Assembly: GCA_017560945.1 (NCBI GenBank)
Contig: JAFZDY010000049.1
Location: forward strand, 21,530-85,529
DNA length: 64,000 nt
Direction: 5' to 3'
From: Bacteroidaceae bacterium
GTDB taxonomy: Bacteria > Bacteroidota > Bacteroidia > Bacteroidales > Bacteroidaceae
Below are positions 1-7,598 of the stretch, piece by piece; the stretch's first letter is position 1; the number at the start of each line of letters is the position of its first letter. The position numbers and the translations under genes were made by a program. The notes under the pieces were generated by a model, which worked only from the letters and a program-made list of their open reading frames with translations, searched no databases and was not told the origin of the DNA.

Positions 1-383
1 AAGCGAATGAAATCTTTTTCTGTTAGAGTTTTGAGTCGCCTGATATCCATGTTGTCAGACAAGTCGTTGAGCTTAACCGCAGTGGCTAACGGATTCGCTT
101 GAACGCGAGAGATAAAATGGTCGTATGGCTCATTCTCCGACAATTTGGTGACGCAACGGAGAGCATCCAATATGATGGGAGAGAACCCTTCGTCCGCGAG
201 GCGCTCAAATGTCCAATTGGTATCTTCCACTACATCGTGAAGGACGCCTACGATTTTCTCCTCCAAGGAATTGCCTAACTCCATCACTCGCAAGGGGTGA
301 AGTATGTAATCGTTTCCTGCTTTGTCTACTTGACCATGATGTGCCTCGGTGGCTATTTGAATGGCTCTTTCAAGTGTACTCAT
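1..383 (-). CDS. HD-domain hydrolase, RelA/SpoT-like (partial)
   Basis: The reading frame begins at ATG 383 on the minus strand and runs off the left edge, so only the first 127 residues are visible. They carry the metal-binding pattern of HD phosphohydrolases: AHHGQ at residues 14-18, the HD dyad within HDVVEDT at 49-55, and a later KLNDLSDN segment. This arrangement (H...HDxxED...D) is that of the hydrolase half of RelA/SpoT and of small stand-alone (p)ppGpp hydrolases (MESH1-like). The likely role is cytosolic nucleotide or alarmone hydrolysis, but the part that would distinguish a small hydrolase from full-length SpoT lies outside the window. Upstream (384-724) is AT-rich and shows no gene. 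Confidence 0.7.
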   Translation of the reverse strand, partial: MSTLERAIQIATEAHHGQVDKAGNDYILHPLRVMELGNSLEEKIVGVLHDVVEDTNWTFERLADEGFSPIILDALRCVTKLSENEPYDHFISRVQANPLATAVKLNDLSDNMDIRRLKTLTEKDFIR

Positions 384-724
384 ATTCTTTTTAGTTTTAT
401 AGTTTAACGAAAAGTGAAGACAAATTATTGTAAAGAGGGGCATATAAACCTAATACACGCCCTCCATTATACAATGATTAATCATATATTGCGGCATCTA
501 TAACCCAGAAATTATACACATCCAACATGCAAAGAATACTATTAACAAAATCAAAACTAATACATTTGGACATTTAAAATACATAATGGTCAATAAAATG
601 CTAAAATATTCATAATAGATCCTCCTATATTTTATTAGTTAAATGATTAGTATGTTCATGTGAAGTGAAAATTGTATACCTAAAAATATGCAAGCAGAAG
701 TAACCTCTCGTCACTATTTACCAT
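384..724. other. AT-rich intergenic region, nothing recognised
   Basis: About 340 bases lie between the start of the HD gene and the end of the next minus-strand gene. I see no convincing ORF, no clear TTTG/TAnnTTTG promoter pair and no strong hairpin. The HD gene promoter should lie here, but I could not place it. Confidence 0.5.
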
Positions 725-1006
725 TCACTCCAACTCGCGGATGAAGCGGATGTACTCGACAAATTCGTTGATGACCACACCCAGGGCGATGATGAAAAGG
801 GCTACCATGAGGAGAGCGAAGGGGTGACAACCGAGTGACAGGGCAACAATGGCAATGAGGAGGGCGACGAGGATGAGACCCTTACGAGGGGACAGACCCT
901 TCACCTTGCAACTGAGTGACTGGAGGGACGATTGTAACTTCTCCACAAGGGTAACGAGCAGGTTACTGGTGGTTGAGGGTTGGCTGATTTCGATGTAAGT
1001 CTTCAT
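725..1006 (-). CDS. small two-helix membrane protein, unknown function
   Basis: This is a 93-residue protein. It has a polar N-terminal half (1-42) and two adjacent hydrophobic segments at about 43-59 (LILVALLIAIVALSLG) and 63-81 (FALLMVALFIIALGVVI), then a charged C-terminus ending in FIRELE. The pattern suggests an inner-membrane hairpin with both ends on one side. I do not recognise the family. A TAATTTTG -7 box lies on the minus strand at 1050-1057, about 45 bases before the start, which supports expression from this ATG. The gene is divergent from the secreted-protein gene at 1259, and the two share a 250-bp control region. Confidence 0.6.
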   Translation of the reverse strand: MKTYIEISQPSTTSNLLVTLVEKLQSSLQSLSCKVKGLSPRKGLILVALLIAIVALSLGCHPFALLMVALFIIALGVVINEFVEYIRFIRELE

Positions 1007-1049
1007 GTCTATAAATGTTTTTAATGATTAATATTTTTGTTTCTGGGTG

Positions 1050-1057
1050 CAAAATTA
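1050..1057 (-). promoter_or_regulatory. -7 promoter box for the small membrane protein gene
   Basis: The minus-strand sequence TAATTTTG matches the Bacteroidota -7 consensus TAnnTTTG. No clean TTTG lies 19-20 bases upstream. A perfect 7-bp inverted repeat (TGTCCCA/TGGGACA, 1067-1085) occupies that place instead. Confidence 0.45.
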
Positions 1058-1195
1058 GGGGCATGTTGTCCCAAATCATGGGACATGTTTGAACTTTTTT
1101 CACTTTTTGCGCGATTTTTTTTAAAAAATGGTGTTTTTGGGGGTGAAATTTTCACTTTTTTGAGAAATTTGAGGGGATGAACTTTGATTTTTTCC

Positions 1196-1203
1196 TACCT
1201 TTG
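1196..1203 (+). promoter_or_regulatory. -7 promoter box for the secreted Tyr/Asp-rich protein
   Basis: TACCTTTG followed by CAC is a strong Bacteroidota -7 element. It lies 55 bases before the ATG at 1259. The -33 element is less clear: a TTTG at 1168-1171 is somewhat too far away. Confidence 0.6.
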
Positions 1204-1258
1204 CACTACGAATTCTTGATTAAAGAGAAATATAAATCTATTAAAATATATAAGGTAT

Positions 1259-2602
1259 ATGAAAAAGAGTACACTATTACTTGCTATGTTGGCAACCTTG
1301 CCGGCACTGGGTCAACAAATCATCATGAACGACATGCCCGAGTATTTGGACGAACTGAATGTGATTCCAAGTCAATTCACCGTGAACAATGTGCCCATTC
1401 TCCACATTGAACAGGGATATTATGATGAATACGATGATTATGAATATTCCATCATCCTTTACAATGACGACATTGAGAAGATTGCCGAAGTGAAGCCCAC
1501 CAGCCACACTTTCGACTACACCCTTACTTATAAGACCGAGACACGTGAGTTGAAGGGGGTTGAAACAATAGAACTAAAAAAATACGAGTACACTAGATTG
1601 GAGGAATGGTACACCCTTGACCAATTTATAAAAGATTATTTTTGGGGTGGAGCAGATGTAAAAGTAGAAAATGGCGACACCATCATCGTCCCCTACGAAA
1701 CCAGAAGCATGGAGACTCGTGGATATTATGATGGCATGTACTTTGGATATGATTACTTTGGTACAAAATATCCCTACGAGTATTACTTGTGCAAGAACAA
1801 TATAATCTATTCCGTAAGAGTTCAATATATGGGCATTTACACCGATTGGACTCCTGCAGGTGAGCGAAAGGAAGAAAAGTCGTGCGAACTCAATGTAATG
1901 TCCATTTACTATCAAAACTTCGATACACAAGCCGAGAGCAACAGATTTACATTGTCGCAGACACTCTTCAATAGTGACGACAAGTTTGAGTACATCATCC
2001 CCAAATTGGTATTGACAGACATCAGTCACTACGCAAGTTCAGTACCCAGTGATTGGGGACAAATTGTATTGAGTCGCTCAGAGTTAATCTCTGACTATGA
2101 TAATCCCACAATGAAGGGATTGCAGGTGGTGTCTTCTGATGGTACTGTGTTGCACGATATCGATTTCATGGATGGATTCTATAGAGAGTATGATGAATAC
2201 TATGAATATGATAATGAAATATATGGTATCACAATAGGTGGTAAGGACTATTTGGTGATAGATGGTTACATGGAAAGCAACGATGATGACGAGGAAGACC
2301 AAGAATGTGTATTGTTCTACCGCATCAATCGCCAGACAAATAGCTTGCAGGAGGTGCAGAATGTACCTGTGAAGATGAGAGCAAAGCAACAGGCTTCGAC
2401 CATCAATGTACAACTCTCTGAAACTTCTGAGCCTTCGGAAATCATCTTGACAAATGCAGCAGGTAAGACCCTTGCACGCAAGCAGGTGATGGCTGGTGAA
2501 ACAACTGCTACATTCAAGACTTCGATGCCCAAGGGTGTGTACAACCTCACTCGCATTCAGCAGGGTAAAATCATCGAAAACGGAAAGATTGTGATGAAGT
2601 AA
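1259..2602 (+). CDS. secreted protein with Tyr/Asp/Glu-rich segments and sorting-like C-terminus
   Basis: The protein has 447 residues. It begins with a clear signal peptide (MKKSTLLLAMLATLPALGQQ), so it is exported. The body is unusually rich in Tyr with Asp/Glu, for example YYDEYDDYEY near residue 54 and a similar run near 300, and contains no catalytic motif I recognise. The last 70 residues resemble the beta-sandwich tail of Bacteroidales exported proteins (a KGVYNLTRI segment and a final NGKIVMK). Such tails serve as type IX secretion or cell-surface sorting domains in this phylum, which would place the protein on the surface or outside; that placement is inferred. The gene stands alone, with its own promoter and a strong terminator at 2628-2668. 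Confidence 0.65.
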   Translation: MKKSTLLLAMLATLPALGQQIIMNDMPEYLDELNVIPSQFTVNNVPILHIEQGYYDEYDDYEYSIILYNDDIEKIAEVKPTSHTFDYTLTYKTETRELKGVETIELKKYEYTRLEEWYTLDQFIKDYFWGGADVKVENGDTIIVPYETRSMETRGYYDGMYFGYDYFGTKYPYEYYLCKNNIIYSVRVQYMGIYTDWTPAGERKEEKSCELNVMSIYYQNFDTQAESNRFTLSQTLFNSDDKFEYIIPKLVLTDISHYASSVPSDWGQIVLSRSELISDYDNPTMKGLQVVSSDGTVLHDIDFMDGFYREYDEYYEYDNEIYGITIGGKDYLVIDGYMESNDDDEEDQECVLFYRINRQTNSLQEVQNVPVKMRAKQQASTINVQLSETSEPSEIILTNAAGKTLARKQVMAGETTATFKTSMPKGVYNLTRIQQGKIIENGKIVMK

Positions 2603-2627
2603 AATTCTCAGTCTATCAAGTATATAC

Positions 2628-2668
2628 AAGAGAGGGTGAATCGCGAAAAGGTGGATTCACCCTCTCTT
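2628..2668 (+). terminator. intrinsic terminator after the secreted protein gene
   Basis: A perfect 15-bp inverted repeat (2628-2642 with 2654-2668) with an 11-base loop is followed by a run of T. It ends transcription 25 bases after the stop codon at 2602. Confidence 0.85.
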
Positions 2669-2706
2669 TTTTTTCAACAAAATGTGGAAGATAGGAAGAA
2701 AATATT

Positions 2707-2714
2707 TATCTTTG
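2707..2714 (+). promoter_or_regulatory. -7 promoter box for the WYL regulator gene
   Basis: TATCTTTG, followed by CG, matches TAnnTTTG and lies 28 bases before the ATG at 2743. It comes just after the preceding terminator, so the WYL gene and probably the peptidase gene behind it start here. Confidence 0.6.
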
Positions 2715-2742
2715 CGTCATAAATATTTAAAGAGCAATACCT

Positions 2743-3660
2743 ATGAAGACTTCGGATAAGTTCAAGGAATACATCTGGTTGGTGAACACGATATATAGGG
2801 CAGGGAGAATTTCCTTCGCTAAGATACAAAAGAAATGGCTCGAGACGGAGATGAGCAACGGGATGGGGTTGGCACGTTCGACCTTCAATCGACACAAGGA
2901 TGCGATAGAGGACATCTTTGGGATATTCATCGATTGTGACCGATTGGACAAATACCAATACTTCATAGGCAACAACGATGTGTTGACGGACGAATCGGTG
3001 CAAAACTGGATGTTATCGACCTTGGCGGTGAGCAACGAGGTGGGCGAGAGCATGTCGCTGCAGAATCGCATCATGCTGGAGTCGATACCCTCGGAGCACG
3101 GACGGTTGGCCGACATACTGGATGCGATGAAGCAGAAGGTGTGCCTGAGGATAAAGTATCAGAAATATGGACAGGCAGAGGTGAAGGAGGTGGAGATGGC
3201 GCCATACTGCATCAAATTGTTCAAAAGACGATGGTATGTGGTGGGAAACCTTACGCCCGAGAATCCTGAAAGGGGAAGTTACAGGATGTACTCCTTTGAC
3301 CGTATAAAGGGACTGGAGCACACTGCAACGAAGTTTGAAGTGCCCGAGGGATTTGATGCTAAGGAGTTGTTCAAGGACTACTACGGTGTGATGATGAGCC
3401 AAAATACTGTGGTGGAGTCTATAGTGGTGAGGGCGTACAATAACGAGCGCTTCTATGTACGCGACCTGCCCATGCACAGTAGCCAGCGCGAAGTGGGCGA
3501 AGGCGATGGGTATGTAGACTTTGAACTGAGGATGCACCCCACACCTGACTTTTTCAGTCATGTGTTGAGCCGTAGCAGCCAGTTGCAGGTGCTTTCACCC
3601 CAATGGTTGGCGGATGAAATACGCAAAATGCTGCGCGATGCTCTGGATAGGTATGAATAA
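2743..3660 (+). CDS. WYL-domain transcriptional regulator
   Basis: The protein has 305 residues. The N-terminal 90 residues look like a DNA-binding region with a helix-turn-helix (ARSTFNRHKDAIEDIFG near 43-60). Residues of about 120-205 form a WYL domain with its namesake core (LFKRRWYVVG near 163-172) and the trailing YRMYSFDRIKGLE strand. A C-terminal extension of about 80 residues (WCX-like) follows. WYL proteins are ligand-sensing transcription regulators, often binding nucleic-acid ligands; the target here is unknown. The gene lies 39 bases upstream of a C10 peptidase on the same strand with no terminator between, so the two may be co-transcribed. Confidence 0.8.
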   Translation: MKTSDKFKEYIWLVNTIYRAGRISFAKIQKKWLETEMSNGMGLARSTFNRHKDAIEDIFGIFIDCDRLDKYQYFIGNNDVLTDESVQNWMLSTLAVSNEVGESMSLQNRIMLESIPSEHGRLADILDAMKQKVCLRIKYQKYGQAEVKEVEMAPYCIKLFKRRWYVVGNLTPENPERGSYRMYSFDRIKGLEHTATKFEVPEGFDAKELFKDYYGVMMSQNTVVESIVVRAYNNERFYVRDLPMHSSQREVGEGDGYVDFELRMHPTPDFFSHVLSRSSQLQVLSPQWLADEIRKMLRDALDRYE

Positions 3661-3699
3661 TTGTCAATTTGCAGGTCTAACTCAAAAAACGATTGTATC

Positions 3700-5841
3700 A
3701 TGATGAAATACAGCCTTTTTACTAAACTTTTTGTAACACTAATTCTCTTTATGGGAATGAGTTGCGAACTCGTCCACGCCAGAAAAAGAAGTGTGAGCGA
3801 AATGAATGCTATTGCAGTTTCGGTATTTTCAAATGAAGAGAACGTCACTCGAACCATGCTAAATACAGGTGATAATTTTGTCTCTCCGTTATCTATCAGT
3901 GTAAAGTCGAAAGAGATTGAAGAACTGAAAACTATCATAGGCTCGGAAGAGGTGTTTTACATTTATACATTTCAGGATGGTAGACCTGGATATGTCATTG
4001 TTTCGACTGATGATAATCTGCCCGAGGTGTTGGCATTTTCAGATTCAGACAAACTTAACATCAAGGATCTGCCGAGTTCTATGGTTAGATTACTTTTTGA
4101 CTACGCGTCTACTATGACAGATGTGCAACAATCGGAAGATGTGCAATCCAACGACACTTCCTCTTCTGTAGAGCCATTGTTGGGGAATATAGCTTTTGCA
4201 CAAAGAGCACCCTATAATGGGAAATGTCCCACATACAATGGGGAGAATACTTTGACTGGGTGTATAGCAACGGCTATGTCTCAGATTATGGCTTATTACC
4301 AATATCCTAAACGTATGAAGGGGGATTATATCAGTTACACCACGGAGAATCTTCTGATACCTGTGGAGTGGGACTGTAGTTCGACCTATTTCGATTGGAA
4401 GAATATGCTTGATACTTACTCACAAGAGGTTTCCGAGTATACCGAGAATGAAGATACAACAGCCAAGGAGTATATGGTATTGACTGGTATACAGAGGTCG
4501 GAAGCTTATAAGAATTATTTGGAAATCTATAATTTTGCTAATAATTTTTCAACCCCTTTGTATGCAACCGTACAGTTATTGCTCACGGATGAAAGTGGAA
4601 AATTTATGCGCCCAATCGGAACTCCTAATTATCTCGATGGATTGAAATCGAGACATTTTTACAATACCTATTATTTCAAGCATTCTCTTCCTACCGATTT
4701 GCCTGATGGCCAATATCGATTGTATGTGGGAGTCAAACTTGACAGTACATCAGAATGGTCGATTGTCAAGAAGGCGGTTGACGAGAATGATATCTATAAC
4801 TCCCCACGAGTGGACTGTTACGTTACAGTGATCAAATCGGGATTGTTTTACTCAGTTGAAGGAGAATCATATGCTTGTGGCTATAGTGCAGAACAGGCTG
4901 ATGCTGTTGCTACACTATGTGCAGCAAGTGGTGCTGCCGCGGAAATGGATTATACTCCAAATGCAAGTTCTGCGAGTATGTTGGAAGCCCGAAACGCATT
5001 GATTAGGTACATGGGATATGATGAAAGCATTGCATACGTTGACAAGTCATTCTTTGCACCAGAGAAGTGGCTGGAACTCATGAAGAATGAATTAAAAAGT
5101 GGTCGTCCACTGTATTGTGGTGGGCAATCTGAAACAGGTATTGGACATGGATTTGTAATTGATGGATACAGATATTTGAATGAACAATTGTATTTCCACG
5201 TCAATTGGGGATGGAATGGGGGAAGCAATGGGTATTTCCTTATCGATTATTTGAGACCTTCAAACTCGGGAGAAGGAGTAGACGATACCAACTATGGGTA
5301 TAGTCTAAGTTTATTGACAGGCATTTCTCCCGACAATGGTAAGGACGACGGAATGACGATAGGTGCAAAGGGTGTGACCCTAAGTTTTCCCAACGAGCCA
5401 ACAGAAATGGAAATTTCTATTAATAGATTGACAAACTGTTCTTTTAAGGAATTTAGTGGGAATGTCATGGCTTATGCAACAAATGACGAGTGTGATATTT
5501 TTTTAGGAAATGTTTATTCATATATCGGAATGGGGTGGAAACCTAATTTTTACGTCAATACGATAACTAAGACTCTTTCCATTCCTCCCTTTACTCCTAG
5601 TGGTACATATACCTTGGAATTGAGAGCGCAGGAGGTGGACTCGGATGTGGAAAATTCAGTATTCATTCCAAATATTCTCACGTTTAGTTACAACAACATT
5701 TCTGCAGAAGCAATCTTTTCTCCTACCCTGCCAGCTGATAATGGCTCACCAGAGATTTATGACCTAACAGGAAAAAGGGTTTATAATATTGAATATGGAA
5801 ATATTTATATCATAAATGGAAAGAAAGTGTATGTAGAGTAG
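3700..5841 (+). CDS. secreted C10-family cysteine peptidase (streptopain/interpain type)
   Basis: The protein has 713 residues from ATG 3700; ATG 3703 is an equally good start. A signal peptide is followed by a Spi-like propeptide. The catalytic Cys188 lies in LTGCIATAMSQIMAYY and the catalytic His483 in GIGHGFVIDGY, followed by the FHVNWGWNGGSNGYF block typical of C10 peptidases. The enzyme should be an exported, self-activating thiol protease. In streptopain and interpain A the Cys and His are about 150 residues apart. Here they are 295 apart because a beta-rich domain of roughly 145 residues (about 250-390) sits between them. Another beta-sandwich and a sorting-like tail (IYDLTGKRV...NGKKVYVE) end the protein. 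It follows the WYL regulator and ends at a bidirectional terminator. Confidence 0.85.
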   Translation: MMKYSLFTKLFVTLILFMGMSCELVHARKRSVSEMNAIAVSVFSNEENVTRTMLNTGDNFVSPLSISVKSKEIEELKTIIGSEEVFYIYTFQDGRPGYVIVSTDDNLPEVLAFSDSDKLNIKDLPSSMVRLLFDYASTMTDVQQSEDVQSNDTSSSVEPLLGNIAFAQRAPYNGKCPTYNGENTLTGCIATAMSQIMAYYQYPKRMKGDYISYTTENLLIPVEWDCSSTYFDWKNMLDTYSQEVSEYTENEDTTAKEYMVLTGIQRSEAYKNYLEIYNFANNFSTPLYATVQLLLTDESGKFMRPIGTPNYLDGLKSRHFYNTYYFKHSLPTDLPDGQYRLYVGVKLDSTSEWSIVKKAVDENDIYNSPRVDCYVTVIKSGLFYSVEGESYACGYSAEQADAVATLCAASGAAAEMDYTPNASSASMLEARNALIRYMGYDESIAYVDKSFFAPEKWLELMKNELKSGRPLYCGGQSETGIGHGFVIDGYRYLNEQLYFHVNWGWNGGSNGYFLIDYLRPSNSGEGVDDTNYGYSLSLLTGISPDNGKDDGMTIGAKGVTLSFPNEPTEMEISINRLTNCSFKEFSGNVMAYATNDECDIFLGNVYSYIGMGWKPNFYVNTITKTLSIPPFTPSGTYTLELRAQEVDSDVENSVFIPNILTFSYNNISAEAIFSPTLPADNGSPEIYDLTGKRVYNIEYGNIYIINGKKVYVE

Positions 5842-5905
5842 GGTACTACTTTAGTGCAATGAATTGTTGCAACCTTACTTGATTGCTTTACAGAACTATA
5901 AAAAC

Positions 5906-5943
5906 AAAAGAGGATGTGTCCTCGTCGTGACACATCCTCTTTT
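5906..5943. terminator. bidirectional terminator between C10 peptidase and uxaC
   Basis: A perfect 15-bp inverted repeat (5906-5920 with 5929-5943) and an 8-base loop have A-rich and T-rich flanks. It serves both convergent genes. Confidence 0.8.
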
Positions 5944-6000
5944 GTTTATTGTTACTGGTATAGCCTGCCTATATTTTGTACATAGTCCTCAATTTTATGA

Positions 6001-7407
6001 TTAGAAATTGAAGTAACCCTTGGCATTGTTGTAACTGATGTCCTCCACCATTTGGGTTAGGCGTTCCATTTCGCTGACAGGAATTTCGCCATTCTCAACG
6101 TCTCTGCCGAGAAGGTTGCAGAGGGTGCGACGGAAGTACTCGTGACGAGCATAGGACACGAACGAGCGTGAGTCGGTGAGCATGCCTACGAAGCGACTCA
6201 AAAGGCCGAGGAGCGAGAGAGCATTCATTTGCTTCTCCATGCCATCCTTCTGATCGAGGAACCACCAACCAGAGCCAAATTGCATCTTGCCAGGGATGGT
6301 GCCATCTTGGAAGTTGCCTATCATGGTGGCCAACATTTCATTGGCACTGGGGTTGAGGTTGTAGATGATGGTCTTGGTGAGTTTGTCCTCACTATTGAGC
6401 TTGTCGAAGAACTTGGCCATACTCTTGGCTGTGTTTACTTCGGCGATGGAGTCGAAGCCTGTGTCGGGGCCTACGAGTTTGAACATCTTGGTGTTATTGT
6501 TTCGGATGACTCCGTAGTGGAACTGTTGCGCCCAACCGCTGGCGTGATCCATCTTGCCAAACTCAATCATCATACAGCTCTTGAACTTGAGAATCTCCTC
6601 CTTGGTCAACTCTGTGCCACCATACACCTTATTGAATATGGCATTGATTTCTGCATCGGTGTAATCTTCGGTATAGAACTCCTCCATACCATGGTCGCTG
6701 AGTTTACAACCCATTGACTCGAAGAAGTCGTGGCGCTTTTGCAAAGCGTCAATCACATCGTTGAAGCAACTGATGTTGACACCGCTCACCTCGGAGAGTT
6801 TCTCGATGTAGGCACGGAAGTCGGCAGGAACCTCTACGGCCATGGCCTTGTCGGGGCGCCAGGTGGGGAGCATTTTTACCTCGAATCCGCTCTCCATTGT
6901 CTGCTTGTGGTACTTGAGCGAGTCAATGGGGTCGTCGGTGGTGCACACGGCCTCCACATTGTAGTGGCGCATGAGGCCTCGAGCGGTCATACCTGGTTGC
7001 TGGAGTTTCTCGTTACACTCCTCGTAGATTTCGCGAGCGGTCTTAGGATTGAGCACTTTGTCTATGCCAAAGGCGGTCTTCAACTCGAGGTGTGTCCAGT
7101 GGTAGAGGGGGTTGCGGAAGGTGTAGGGGACAGTCTCGGCCCACTTCTCGAACTTTTCCCAATCGCTGGTGTCTTTGCCAGTGATGTATCGTTCGGCTAC
7201 TCCATTGGTGCGTAGTGCGCGCCACTTGTAGTGGTCTTCACCCAACCATACTTCGGTAATCGAACGGAACTTATAGTCTTCGGCCACCATCTGAGGATTG
7301 AGGTGGCAATGGTAGTCAATGATGGGCATTTTTGCCGCATGTTCGTGGTACAACTTCTGCGCAGTTTCGGTTTGCAACAGAAAGTTTTCATCCATAAAAT
7401 TCTTCAT
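6001..7407 (-). CDS. uxaC: glucuronate/galacturonate isomerase
   Basis: The 468-residue protein matches the family's usual length. UxaC interconverts D-glucuronate with D-fructuronate, and D-galacturonate with D-tagaturonate, in the cytosol: the first step of hexuronate catabolism. Visible family marks are the metal-binding IIDYHCHLNP near residues 29-38 (amidohydrolase-like fold), LKTAFGIDKVLNP near 107, and the WWFLDQKDGM and SFVSYARHEYFRR segments towards the C-terminus. The gene is divergent from uxaB, which encodes the enzyme that acts next on tagaturonate. Its promoter appears to interleave with that of uxaB. Confidence 0.95.
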   Translation of the reverse strand: MKNFMDENFLLQTETAQKLYHEHAAKMPIIDYHCHLNPQMVAEDYKFRSITEVWLGEDHYKWRALRTNGVAERYITGKDTSDWEKFEKWAETVPYTFRNPLYHWTHLELKTAFGIDKVLNPKTAREIYEECNEKLQQPGMTARGLMRHYNVEAVCTTDDPIDSLKYHKQTMESGFEVKMLPTWRPDKAMAVEVPADFRAYIEKLSEVSGVNISCFNDVIDALQKRHDFFESMGCKLSDHGMEEFYTEDYTDAEINAIFNKVYGGTELTKEEILKFKSCMMIEFGKMDHASGWAQQFHYGVIRNNNTKMFKLVGPDTGFDSIAEVNTAKSMAKFFDKLNSEDKLTKTIIYNLNPSANEMLATMIGNFQDGTIPGKMQFGSGWWFLDQKDGMEKQMNALSLLGLLSRFVGMLTDSRSFVSYARHEYFRRTLCNLLGRDVENGEIPVSEMERLTQMVEDISYNNAKGYFNF

Positions 7408-7469
7408 ACAAACTAGTGTATTAAAAGTTAATATTTTAGGTTAATTATATTTTTCTTCGTTGTCGTGCA

Positions 7470-7500
7470 CGAAATTACGGATTTTATTTGAGGTTACAAA
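7470..7500 (-). promoter_or_regulatory. uxaC promoter, overlapping the uxaB promoter
   Basis: On the minus strand, TTTG (7497-7500), 19 bases, then TAATTTCG (7470-7477), which differs from the -7 consensus at one position. A perfect 10-bp palindrome, TCGTGCACGA at 7463-7472, covers the end of the -7 box and could be an operator. The -33 elements for uxaC and uxaB are only six bases apart. Confidence 0.5.
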
Positions 7501-7517
7501 ATAAGTTAGTACTTTTG
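7487..7517 (+). promoter_or_regulatory. uxaB promoter, full consensus
   Basis: TTTG (7487-7490), exactly 19 bases, then TACTTTTG (7510-7517): a perfect match to the Bacteroidota promoter. It lies 82 bases before the chosen uxaB start. Confidence 0.75.
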
Positions 7518-7598
7518 TGGCGCTAATTTAGAATATTTATCCATCTGCATAGGTGGAATGAGGTGCTTGGCGCTTCATTTATACATAAAATAAAAGAT

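Noticed and set aside
209-394. 61-codon plus-strand open frame
   Set aside because: It lies opposite the HD hydrolase gene, whose motifs are clear on the minus strand.
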